39,513 bases of DNA from an uncultured Ruminococcus sp. (GTDB taxonomy: Bacteria > Bacillota > Clostridia > Oscillospirales > Ruminococcaceae): positions 1 through 39,513 of the forward strand of contig CADAGC010000037.1 in the NCBI GenBank assembly GCA_902787365.1, written 5' to 3'. The notes beneath the pieces are model-generated. The model searched no databases. It saw only the letters and a list, made by a program, of their open reading frames with translations, and was not told the origin of the DNA. How positions within the stretch are numbered: position 1 is the first letter of the stretch; the number at the start of each line of letters is the position of its first letter. Positions 15,473 through 22,435 of this stretch are shown piece after piece. The position numbers were made by a program, and so were the translations under genes.

Positions 15473-16486
15473 ATGGAATGGAGAGAGATCGAGATATTCA
15501 CAAGCAAGGAAGGCATAGAGCCGCTGACGGGCGTTCTGGAGCTGCTGGGCATCAACGGCTTTATGATTAACGACAGCGAGGAGTTCAAGGCCTTTACCGA
15601 GGATAAGTCGGCTAACTGGGATTATATAGACGACTCGCTCTTAGGCCTTAAGGATAAAGAGAACAGCGTGACCTGCTATATACCCACAAACGAGCAGGGC
15701 GACAAGCTGCTTGATGACCTTAAGCGTGAGCTTGAAGCCTTGAAGCAGCGTGATACCGAGGGCAGCTTCGGCAGGCTGGAATTTGAGGAGAAGACTGTAA
15801 AAGAAGAAGACTGGGCTAATAACTGGAAGCAATATTTCAAGCCGTTCAGAGTAGGGGACAGGCTCGTTGTCACCCCTTCGTGGGAGGAAACAAATGTAAG
15901 CGGCGATACCTGCCTTGTTAAGATAGACCCCGAGTCGAGCTTCGGCACAGGTCAGCACGACACCACAAGAATGTGTTTAGAGCTTCTCAGTGAAATGGTA
16001 AGCAAGGGCTACAAGGTGCTCGACCTCGGCTGCGGCAGCGGTATACTCTCGATAGCATGTTCAAAGCTGGGGGCTTCAAAGCTCACACTTGTTGATATAG
16101 ACGAAAACTCTGTCAAGATAGCAGGACAGAACCTGGAAAAGAACGATATACCCGCCGAAAGCTATGAGCTGATGTGCGGTAATATCTGTGACGACCCCGC
16201 ACTCAGAGAGCGTATAGGCGGCGGCTATGATTTAGTGTGTGCTAATATCGTGGCAGACGTTCTGATAGCTATGAGCCCCTACTTCAAGGACTTTCTTGGG
16301 GAGCAGGGAGTGCTTATCGTCTCGGGCATAATCGAGGAGAGGGCTATAGAGGTTCATGAAGCGCTCAAAGCAGCAGGGCTTTCCTCATTCAATATAAGAA
16401 GAAGCGACGGCTGGGTGGCTGCACCCTTTACCCGCAGCGATAACCCCCTGCTGGAGTCCAATCACCCCGAATCCAAGACAACGTGA
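15473..16486 (+). CDS. prmA: Ribosomal protein L11 methyltransferase
   Basis: The protein has 337 residues. An N-terminal substrate-recognition domain (1-110) leads to the PrmA signature DPESSFGTGQHDTT (152-165), SAM-binding motif KVLDLGCGSGILSIA (181-195), VDID (207-210) and the catalytic-loop-like ANIVADVL near 260. PrmA trimethylates ribosomal protein L11. The last 20 residues are a short polar extension. Second gene of the arsR operon, followed 16 bases later by a P-II-like gene. Confidence 0.93.
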   Translation: MEWREIEIFTSKEGIEPLTGVLELLGINGFMINDSEEFKAFTEDKSANWDYIDDSLLGLKDKENSVTCYIPTNEQGDKLLDDLKRELEALKQRDTEGSFGRLEFEEKTVKEEDWANNWKQYFKPFRVGDRLVVTPSWEETNVSGDTCLVKIDPESSFGTGQHDTTRMCLELLSEMVSKGYKVLDLGCGSGILSIACSKLGASKLTLVDIDENSVKIAGQNLEKNDIPAESYELMCGNICDDPALRERIGGGYDLVCANIVADVLIAMSPYFKDFLGEQGVLIVSGIIEERAIEVHEALKAAGLSSFNIRRSDGWVAAPFTRSDNPLLESNHPESKTT

Positions 16487-16502
16487 CAGCAGAAAGGAGC
16501 AT

Positions 16503-16844
16503 ATGATGCAGCTATTATTCATTATTATAAAGAGAACAGAGATACTTGACGATGTGATGAAGGCGCTTGCCACAGCAGGCATACACGGCGGCACGGCGCT
16601 CGATTCAACGGGTATGGCTAAGTCTATCTCGGGAATGGACAACCTGCCTGCTATCTCGGTGCTTCGTGAGATACTTTCGGGCGACAATAACTCGCAGAAG
16701 GGCAAGACTATCTTCGTGGCGGTGCATGATGACCAGCTCGACACAGCTGTCAAGGCGGTCAAGAGCGTAACTGGCGACCTCAACAAGCCCAATGCAGGTG
16801 TGCTGTTTGCACTTCCCATAACCTATTCTGAGGGTCTTACTTAA
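16503..16844 (+). CDS. P-II/CutA-like small protein
   Basis: This is a 113-residue protein with the ferredoxin-like pattern of P-II signalling proteins: strand QLLFIIIKRTEILDDVMKALATAGIHGGTALDSTGMA, a variable T-loop-like stretch (45-66), then KTIFVAVHDDQLDTAVKAVKSVTGDL. It lacks the P-II uridylylation Tyr and a clear ATP-binding motif, so it may sense something other than nitrogen status. It has a strong AAAGGAG site and is the last gene of the arsR-prmA transcript. Confidence 0.65.
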   Translation: MMQLLFIIIKRTEILDDVMKALATAGIHGGTALDSTGMAKSISGMDNLPAISVLREILSGDNNSQKGKTIFVAVHDDQLDTAVKAVKSVTGDLNKPNAGVLFALPITYSEGLT

Positions 16845-16892
16845 GCAATATGCACAAAAAATCGGGAATTGATAAAAATTTGTAAAAAACAC

Positions 16893-16921
16893 TTGCAATT
16901 TTCCGTGATAAATGATATAAT
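16893..16921 (+). promoter_or_regulatory. Promoter of rpmB
   Basis: TTGCAA (16893-16898), 17 bases and TATAAT (16916-16921). Confidence 0.8.
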
Positions 16922-16977
16922 ATATTTTGTTGTGAATATTAGATGATTAGTTATATTTAAGAAGGGGGTGCAACCTA

Positions 16978-17163
16978 ATGGCAAAATGCGATATTTGCGG
17001 AAAGGGTGTAACTTTCGGTATCAAGGTGTCTCACTCACACAGAAGAACAAACAGAGCTTGGAAGCCCAATGTAAAGAGGGTCAAGGCTGTAGTAGCAGGC
17101 TCGCCCAAGCACATCTATGCTTGCACAAGATGTCTGCGTTCGGGTCTCGTTGAGAGAGCTTGA
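16978..17163 (+). CDS. rpmB: 50S ribosomal protein L28 (zinc form)
   Basis: This is a 61-residue L28 with MAKCDICGKGVTFGIKVSHSHRRTNR at the start and ACTRCLRSGLV near the end. The two CxxC pairs (Cys4/Cys7 and Cys49/Cys52) bind zinc, so this is the C+ version of the protein. It has a strong GAAGGGGGTG ribosome site. A second reading frame starting ten bases earlier is a shadow. Confidence 0.97.
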   Translation: MAKCDICGKGVTFGIKVSHSHRRTNRAWKPNVKRVKAVVAGSPKHIYACTRCLRSGLVERA

Positions 17164-17189
17164 TAACAAGTTTGTACACAGATATTAAA

Positions 17190-17222
17190 GGCCGTAGGCG
17201 TAAGCGCTGCGGTCTTTTCTAT
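17190..17222 (+). terminator. Terminator of rpmB
   Basis: GGCCGTA(G)GCG pairs with CGCTGCGGTC around a 4-base loop (one bulge, two G-T pairs), followed by TTTTCTATTT. Confidence 0.75.
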
Positions 17223-17237
17223 TTAGTGGTAAGATGT

Positions 17238-17261
17238 CAGAGTGTGCAAAATGCGCAAAGT
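17238..17261 (+). repeat. Left copy of a 24-nt exact inverted repeat
   Basis: The 24 bases from 17238 to 17261 (beginning CAGAGTGTGC and ending GCGCAAAGT) occur exactly, inverted, at 18601-18624. The two copies bracket the small peptide gene and the site-2 protease gene. Confidence 0.8.
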
Positions 17262-17305
17262 ACAGATATGTAAGCGTATAACCTCTTATATTTGTAATCA
17301 TAATC

Positions 17306-17338
17306 ATCACTCTGCCCAAAACGGCAGGGTGATTTTTG
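17306..17338 (+). terminator. Isolated terminator-like hairpin
   Basis: ATCACTCTGCC (17306-17316) pairs with GGCAGGGTGAT (17323-17333) with one G-T pair, followed by TTTTTG. No gene is seen between the rpmB terminator and here, so it may end a short RNA or be a remnant. Confidence 0.6.
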
Positions 17339-17357
17339 TGCAGGGTGACAAGCTGTG

Positions 17358-17407
17358 TTACAGCGCTGTAATAAAATATTGATTAGTAGCTCATAAGCCT
17401 TTATAAT
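17358..17407 (+). promoter_or_regulatory. Palindromic operator-like site and promoter of the small peptide gene
   Basis: The perfect 14-base palindrome TTACAGCGCTGTAA (17358-17371) lies 7 bases before a promoter, TTGATT (17379-17384), 17 bases and TATAAT (17402-17407). The placement suits a dimeric regulator, probably an activator given that it is upstream of the -35. Confidence 0.65.
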
Positions 17408-17447
17408 GATGTTAGGATAAAACATCAAACCAAAAGGAGTGTTCGCT

Positions 17448-17579
17448 ATGAGAAAGTATGTTATTACAGTCGCAGCATTCGTTCTGGCCTTTGTGGCAGC
17501 CGCAGTCGCTGAGGAGAGCGATACTCAGACCGAGAATACAGCACATGAATACTCGCTGGTGCATGTGGCTGGTTTGTGA
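17448..17579 (+). CDS. Small secreted peptide of unknown function (43 aa)
   Basis: ATG 17448 has AAAGGAG at 8-base spacing and opens a 43-codon frame. The product has a clear signal peptide (MRKYVITVAAFVLAFVAAAVA, cut likely after AVA, residue 21). A 22-residue remainder is acidic at first (EESDTQTENTAHE) and ends in the hydrophobic run YSLVHVAGL. It has its own regulated-looking promoter and its own terminator 36 bases after the stop, so it is a complete transcription unit. The site-2 protease gene follows 150 bases later. I do not recognise the peptide. A signalling peptide or the start of a decayed secreted protein are both possible. Confidence 0.6.
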   Translation: MRKYVITVAAFVLAFVAAAVAEESDTQTENTAHEYSLVHVAGL

Positions 17580-17614
17580 GCCGAGCCTTAATATCAATAA
17601 CAGCATATTGACTA

Positions 17615-17645
17615 TAAACTCTCCATAGCGGGAGTTTATTTTTTT
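17615..17645 (+). terminator. Terminator of the small peptide gene
   Basis: TAAACTCTC (17615-17623) pairs with GGGAGTTTA (17630-17638) with one G-T pair, followed by a run of Ts to 17645. Confidence 0.88.
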
Positions 17646-17657
17646 GACTAAAAAGAC

Positions 17658-17686
17658 TTGTAATTTCACAAAATATAGTGTATAAT
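17658..17686 (+). promoter_or_regulatory. Promoter of the site-2 protease gene
   Basis: TTGTAA (17658-17663), 17 bases and TATAAT (17681-17686). Confidence 0.75.
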
Positions 17687-17729
17687 ATATTATGTATTGG
17701 TATATATAGATATTTGCGAGGTAGATAGA

Positions 17730-18464
17730 ATGTCACAGGAAACGATACTTAAATACGGCGTTAAGCTGATAGTCATATTCCTCTGCCTGCCCGTGCATGA
17801 GTTTGCCCATGCGTGGACGGCGAGAAAGCTTGGCGACACCACGCAGGAGCATAAGGGCAGGCTGACCCTCAACCCCCTTGCTCACCTTGACCCGTTCGGT
17901 GCTGTCTGCCTGTTCCTTACAGGCTTCGGCTGGGCAAAGCCCGTGCAGATAGAGTCGAGAATGTTCAAGAATTTCAAGCGTGATATGGCAATATCCGCCG
18001 CAGCGGGGCCTATATCAAACCTTATGCTTGGCTTTTTCGGTGCGATCCTCTGGAAGATAACCCTTTGCTGCTACTGGGTAAAGGCAGGTTTTTCGGTCTC
18101 CGATATAAGCGAGAGCGCAAGCAGCTTCTCTGACGCTGCATACTATAAGCTAAACGCAGGCAGCGATGCGCTGTTCTGGCTGCAATTCATTCTCTTCTAC
18201 TTCGTTATGATAAACGTAGGCCTTGCGGTCTTTAACCTAATACCCATTCCGCCGCTCGACGGCTCGAAGATACTTATGTTCTTCCTCTCTAACAAGATGA
18301 ACTACAAGCTCTATGAGTATCAGATGTATTTCTATATTGGCTTCATAGCAGTTCTTATGACAGGGCTTTTAGATGTGCCGTTAGGGCTTCTAAGAAGCGG
18401 TGCGTTCTTTTTGATAGATGTGTTGACCATATGGGTGCCGAGCCTTATGGGAGCGATACTTTAG
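17730..18464 (+). CDS. Site-2 protease family (M50) membrane metalloprotease
   Basis: This is a 244-residue membrane protein with about five helices. The zinc motif HEFAHAW is at 23-29, and the second ligand region NLIPIPPLDGSKIL is near 169-182. This is the compact SpoIVFB/YwhC-like form of the M50 family, which cuts substrates within the membrane. ATG 17730 is chosen over an upstream TTG (17697) because GAGGT lies 7 bases before it. In many Firmicutes this gene lies directly before scpA, as here, so it is probably housekeeping. Confidence 0.9.
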   Translation: MSQETILKYGVKLIVIFLCLPVHEFAHAWTARKLGDTTQEHKGRLTLNPLAHLDPFGAVCLFLTGFGWAKPVQIESRMFKNFKRDMAISAAAGPISNLMLGFFGAILWKITLCCYWVKAGFSVSDISESASSFSDAAYYKLNAGSDALFWLQFILFYFVMINVGLAVFNLIPIPPLDGSKILMFFLSNKMNYKLYEYQMYFYIGFIAVLMTGLLDVPLGLLRSGAFFLIDVLTIWVPSLMGAIL

Positions 18465-18465
18465 A

Positions 18466-18625
18466 ATGCATAATTCATAATTCATAATTATGGTATATTG
18501 ATTTATCCGCAAGCGGATAAATCGCAAGTTTTGCAGCGCAAAACATTGCGCTGCGCAGGACGAATTTTAAAATCACGAAATCTTAATTCTGATATTTTGA
18601 ACTTTGCGCATTTTGCACACTCTGA
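18466..18625. repeat. Structured intergenic repeat of the ATGCATAATT family, with right copy of the 24-nt inverted repeat
   Basis: The element begins directly after the protease stop with AATGCATAATTCATAATT. Perfect hairpins follow: GATTTATCCGC/GCGGATAAATC (18500-18523) and GCAGCGCAA/TTGCGCTGC (18533-18554). Bases 18601-18624 are the exact inverse of 17238-17261. No coding capacity. Related AT-rich ends occur at 20501, 24944 and 31963. Confidence 0.6.
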
Positions 18626-18691
18626 AACCGCAAAATGCTGAAAGTTCAGCGCTCTTAACTTGTATAAATAAACTACAAAGGAGAAACGGTC

Positions 18692-19906
18692 TTGTCTGTC
18701 ATTTCGTTTAAGCTTGATATGTTCGAGGGCCCCCTCGACCTGCTTTTGCACCTTATACAAAAGCACAAGCTCGATATAATGGATATTGAGATATCCCTGC
18801 TGCTCGAGCAATATCTTGAATACATAGAACAGCTCGACTATGAGGACTACGAGTATGCGGGCGAGTTCCTTGAAATGGCCGCAAGACTCATATACATAAA
18901 GACCGTGTCTCTGCTGCCCAAGCCCGAGGAAGCGCAGGAGCTTAAACAGGAGCTTCAGGGCAGGATTCTTGAATACTCCGTCTGCAAGCAGCTGGCTTCA
19001 AAGCTTCGTGGTATGTACTTAGAGAACGGCGTGTTCGTGCGTGAGGAGCTTACAATGGAGCAGGGCTCTAAGGCCTATGAGCTGACCCACGCCCCAGAGG
19101 AACTTGTGAGCGCTCTGCTCGCCGCAGGCAAGAAGAAAGCTATCCCCGAGCCGCAGATAAAGGCCAGGGACTTCGGCAATATAGTTTCGCACAAGATATA
19201 TTCGGTAACTTCCAAGATACTCTACGTGCTCAAAAAGCTCTACAAGACAGGCAGCTTCGAGATGAACGGGCTGTATGTGGGCATGAAGGAAAAGTCCGAG
19301 CGCATAGCCACGTTCTTGGCTATCCTGGAGCTTACCAAGTCGGGCAGGATAACCCTTTCTGACGACAACAGCGTGATATATTTCAAGCGCCGCACCAAGG
19401 AGGAGCGTGCCATTGAGCACAGCCGCACAAAGACCGAGGAGCAGCGGCTTTTAGAGGAAGAGGGCGAGTATATCCCCGAAGACGAGGAGAAGCAAGCCCC
19501 AGAGCTTCCGCAGGACAAGCCTTATGCGGTCTTTGAGCCGTTCATCACAAAAGAGCAGCGCCGTGAGATGCCCGTAAGGGTAAGCTCTGAAAAGGTAATG
19601 CCACGCATGGCGCTTGATATCATAATACTTGAAGATGAACAGCCTGAGCAAGAGCAGCCTCAGGAAGAAGTGAGCGCAGAGCCGCAGGAGACTAAAAAGC
19701 CTGCCCCTGCACCCGTGCATATGACTGCCAGCCACAAGACTGCAAAGCCGGGGCATAGCGCCAAAAAGCCCAAGCTCAACATCACCTACAACAAGCTGCC
19801 CCCTCGTGACAAGCGCAGGCGCAGAGATGCCATTCTCACAGGCGTGTGTGCGGCGGCTATCGGCATAGGACTGTTTGCGGCGGCTAAAGAGTTAATGAAA
19901 AAGTGA
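18692..19906 (+). CDS. scpA: Segregation and condensation protein A with C-terminal membrane segment
   Basis: The protein has 404 residues from TTG 18692, chosen for AAAGGAG at 8 bases. The N-terminal kleisin part that binds the SMC neck is FKLDMFEGPLDLLLHLIQKHKLDI (5-28). The C-terminal winged helix that binds the SMC head is ERIATFLAILELTKSGRITL (about 210-230). Together they are the usual 250-residue ScpA. The next 130 residues are an acidic, Pro/Glu/Gln-rich linker ending in a basic patch (KRRRRD) and a hydrophobic helix (AILTGVCAAAIGIGLFAAAK, 380-399). Ordinary ScpA has no such tail, and it could fix condensin to the membrane. scpB follows after 9 bases. Confidence 0.93.
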   Translation: MSVISFKLDMFEGPLDLLLHLIQKHKLDIMDIEISLLLEQYLEYIEQLDYEDYEYAGEFLEMAARLIYIKTVSLLPKPEEAQELKQELQGRILEYSVCKQLASKLRGMYLENGVFVREELTMEQGSKAYELTHAPEELVSALLAAGKKKAIPEPQIKARDFGNIVSHKIYSVTSKILYVLKKLYKTGSFEMNGLYVGMKEKSERIATFLAILELTKSGRITLSDDNSVIYFKRRTKEERAIEHSRTKTEEQRLLEEEGEYIPEDEEKQAPELPQDKPYAVFEPFITKEQRREMPVRVSSEKVMPRMALDIIILEDEQPEQEQPQEEVSAEPQETKKPAPAPVHMTASHKTAKPGHSAKKPKLNITYNKLPPRDKRRRRDAILTGVCAAAIGIGLFAAAKELMKK

Positions 19907-19915
19907 GGATAACCA

Positions 19916-20500
19916 ATGAGTGATATAGAAGTAAGCGACGAGCTGCTAAGGATAACCGAAGCGATAATCTTCGCAAACGGAGACCCCGTAACAGCGCAGC
20001 GCATAGCCATAGGCGCAGGTGTCTCGGCTGCCGAAGCCCACGCCGCCGCCAAAAAGCTTCAGCGTATATATGCGGTGCGTGACGGTGCGCTGGAGATCCT
20101 GACGTTAAACGGCGCATATCAGCTTGCCGTCAAGTCAGACTACAGCGAGCATATCAGAAAGACACTTGATGAGAAGAAGAACACCGCCCTTTCAAACGCC
20201 GCTATGGAGACATTAGCGATTGCGGCATATAACCAGCCCGTCACCAAGTCGTTTATCGAGAACGTCAGGGGCGTTGATTCCTCGGGCGTTGTCAACTCGC
20301 TGGTTGAGAAAGAGCTGTTAGAGGAATGCGGCAGACTTGAACTGCCCGGGCGGCCTATAGCTTACCGCACGACGGATAATTTCCTCAGGTGCTTCAAGCT
20401 GTCAAGCCTTGACGACCTGCCCGAGATAATCACCCCCGAAACGCTCACGGAGCAGAGCAGCACCGAGAGCGACGCAGAGAGTGACGGCGAGCAGGAATAG
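19916..20500 (+). CDS. scpB: Segregation and condensation protein B
   Basis: This is a 194-residue ScpB with two winged-helix domains: ELLRITEAIIFANGDPVTAQRIA (9-31), and NAAMETLAIAAYNQPVTKSFIENVRGVDSSGVV near 94-126 with GRPIAYRTTDNFLRCFKLSSLDDLP after it. A Ser/Glu-rich tail ends it. ScpB dimers bind the middle of ScpA in the SMC condensin complex, which compacts and segregates the chromosome. Confidence 0.95.
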   Translation: MSDIEVSDELLRITEAIIFANGDPVTAQRIAIGAGVSAAEAHAAAKKLQRIYAVRDGALEILTLNGAYQLAVKSDYSEHIRKTLDEKKNTALSNAAMETLAIAAYNQPVTKSFIENVRGVDSSGVVNSLVEKELLEECGRLELPGRPIAYRTTDNFLRCFKLSSLDDLPEIITPETLTEQSSTESDAESDGEQE

Positions 20501-20536
20501 TTAACAAGCCCGTCAGGGCGATACTACAATTATGCA
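20501..20536. repeat. Short copy of the ATGCATAATT intergenic repeat
   Basis: Directly after the scpB stop come a GCCC-GTCA-GGGC hairpin and then GATACTACAATTATGCATT. The same order (GCCC-N4-GGGC hairpin, GATAC, CAATTATGCATT) occurs on the minus strand at 24944-25000. Confidence 0.55.
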
Positions 20537-20554
20537 TTGAGTAAGGGAAGTGAT

Positions 20555-21478
20555 ATGATAATGATAGTACTCTATATACTTCTGGGGCTTATCGCCCTTA
20601 TTGTCATATTGCTGCATATCTCGGTGACTGTTGATGTGTGCGCCGACAGTAAAGAGGGGATAAATTTCGCTGTAAAGTATCTTTTCTTTACGCTATATCC
20701 CCGCAAGGCTAAGCCTAACAAAAAGCGCAAGCGCAAACGCAAGAAGAAAGCCACTACCCAAAAGGCAGAGCAGACCGAGATAGTTCCGCTTAATGAAGCT
20801 GAGCTTCAGGCCGAGCTTGAACGCCTTGACAGAGAGGACGCAGACGACTTTGACGAACTGACTCTTGACGAGCCTGAACAGACGGTAGACAGCATAGAGC
20901 CGCCTGCAAAGAAGACGTCTGTCAAAGAAGATAAAAAGCTTGCCAAAGAGCTCAAAAAGGCCGAGAAAGCCGAGCGCAAGGCCGCCAAGAAAGCCGAAAA
21001 GCAAGAAAAGCATAAGAAAGACCACGAGGGCGACGACGAAGAAGAAAAGAAAATGGGGCTTATCGAGAAATTCAACTACTATAAGCCGCTTCTGCCAATG
21101 GGGTGGAAGTATTTCAGAAAGCTGCTAAAAGCCATACGCCTGTATGACACGCAGATACACCTCATCACAGCCAAGCCAGATGCCTACGAGAGCGCTATCT
21201 TCTACGGCAAGCTGCAAATAGCCCTTAATAACGCATTGGCGGCGGTGTGCGGCATATTCACGGTAAGGCTTAAAAGCGTGGGCATCAAGTGCGAGTTCAA
21301 TGACGATAAGCTTGACTACCACGTAAGCTCAAAGGTGAAGCTTCGCCTGTCAACGGTCATAGCGATAGCCGTGTGTGTGCTTGTAAGGTATCTTTGGTTT
21401 AAGCATAAGAAGAAAAAGGAAAACAAGAAGAATATAACAGTTAATAATGAGCCGACTGAGCAGAAGCTCTCGGCATAG
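20555..21478 (+). CDS. DUF2953 membrane protein with Lys/Glu-rich insert
   Basis: A protein of about 307 residues from ATG 20555 (AAGGGAAG just upstream). A membrane helix (MIVLYILLGLIALIVILLHI) leads into VKYLFFTLYPRK, the DUF2953 start. A very charged stretch of about 120 residues, mostly Lys, Glu and Ala and likely a coiled or extended spacer, follows. The conserved C-terminal part then runs from FNYYKPLLPMGWKYFRKLL to SSKVKLRLSTVIAIAV. DUF2953 proteins accompany ytfJ and scpAB in sporulating Clostridia. Function unknown. Confidence 0.8.
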   Translation: MIMIVLYILLGLIALIVILLHISVTVDVCADSKEGINFAVKYLFFTLYPRKAKPNKKRKRKRKKKATTQKAEQTEIVPLNEAELQAELERLDREDADDFDELTLDEPEQTVDSIEPPAKKTSVKEDKKLAKELKKAEKAERKAAKKAEKQEKHKKDHEGDDEEEKKMGLIEKFNYYKPLLPMGWKYFRKLLKAIRLYDTQIHLITAKPDAYESAIFYGKLQIALNNALAAVCGIFTVRLKSVGIKCEFNDDKLDYHVSSKVKLRLSTVIAIAVCVLVRYLWFKHKKKKENKKNITVNNEPTEQKLSA

Positions 21479-21517
21479 TAATGTATATTGCATTAAATAG
21501 GAAAGGACGTAATCAAA

Positions 21518-21916
21518 ATGGCAGAAAACAATCTTGAAAACCTCATCAAAGCATCTATGGACAAGATCCACGAAATGGTGGACTGTCAGACAGTTGTAGG
21601 CCAGCCTGTGACAACACCTGATGGCACTACTATAATACCTGTATCAAAGGTATCGGTTGGCTTTGCATCGGGTGGCTCTGATCTCCCCACAAAGAACCCC
21701 AAGGATCAGTTCGGCGGCGGCTCCGGTGCTGGCATATCCATAACACCTGTGGCTTTCATCGCTATATCAAACGGCGAGGTCAAGCTCTTGCAGCTCACAA
21801 TGGAGGCTGCTCCCTCTAACAGCGCTATCAATATGGTGCCCGAGGTAATTGACAAGATAACAGATTTCATCGGCAAGAAGAAAAAGGGCGGCGCTGACGA
21901 GGCCGTGGTAGAGTAA
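21518..21916 (+). CDS. ytfJ: GerW-family sporulation protein YtfJ
   Basis: This is a 132-residue protein with the family pattern: VVGQPVTTPDGTTIIPVSKVSVGFASGGSD at 26-55, then FGGGSGAGISITPVAFIAISNG, with a Lys-rich end. YtfJ/GerW is needed for spore germination functions in bacilli. Its presence with DUF2953 and DacF-like genes is a sign of a sporulation-derived lineage, though not proof that this organism sporulates. It has a good GAAAGGA ribosome site. Confidence 0.93.
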   Translation: MAENNLENLIKASMDKIHEMVDCQTVVGQPVTTPDGTTIIPVSKVSVGFASGGSDLPTKNPKDQFGGGSGAGISITPVAFIAISNGEVKLLQLTMEAAPSNSAINMVPEVIDKITDFIGKKKKGGADEAVVE

Positions 21917-21921
21917 GCAGT

Positions 21922-22335
21922 ATGTTCTTTGTCGTTGTAGGCGTTTTCTGCCTGCTGTTCGGCGGTCTGCTGCTCTATTCAAAGCTTGACAGACAAAAGA
22001 ATGCCAAGCCCTATATGGCAAGGCTTATCGGTATGGAGAGCAAGTGGGTCAAGCGTGGCAGCGTGATAAGGCAGGTCTACCGTGCAGAGATAAGCTATAA
22101 GACCGACACTATTGACAGGCGTGCTCATCATCACGAGTTCGTTTACTATAACGACCACGCCGAGCGCTTCGGCATAAAGGGCGAGTTCGTGGCGTTTATC
22201 GACCCTCGTATCAGCGATGTGTTCTACTTCCCGCAGGAGATGAAAGGCAAGGTGAGCTTCGGCGCACTTGCGGCCTTTATGATAGGGGCTTTCTTTATTA
22301 TTGTGGGCATAATACTTGCTTCACGGGGTATGTGA
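21922..22335 (+). CDS. Two-helix membrane protein, DUF3592-like
   Basis: This is a 137-residue protein with a membrane helix at each end (about 2-22 and 110-134). Between them lies a beta-rich middle (ARLIGMESKWVKRGSVIRQVYRAEISYKTD, then EFVAFIDPRISDVFYF). This plan resembles DUF3592 proteins, but the match is loose. It starts 5 bases after ytfJ and has no strong site of its own, so it is probably co-translated. Confidence 0.65.
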   Translation: MFFVVVGVFCLLFGGLLLYSKLDRQKNAKPYMARLIGMESKWVKRGSVIRQVYRAEISYKTDTIDRRAHHHEFVYYNDHAERFGIKGEFVAFIDPRISDVFYFPQEMKGKVSFGALAAFMIGAFFIIVGIILASRGM

Positions 22336-22435
22336 TTTTTCAAAAATTTCAAAATTAGCCTTTGATTTCTTTGTTTAAATGCTGACCATTCGGCACATTC
22401 TATCTTTGAAAATGATAGAAAGGAATGTGCAAAAG

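Noticed and set aside
20693-21060. Lys/Glu/Ala-rich stretch in the DUF2953 gene as a separate small gene or repeat array
   Set aside because: It is in frame within one gene and shows no exact repeat unit; best read as a charged spacer.
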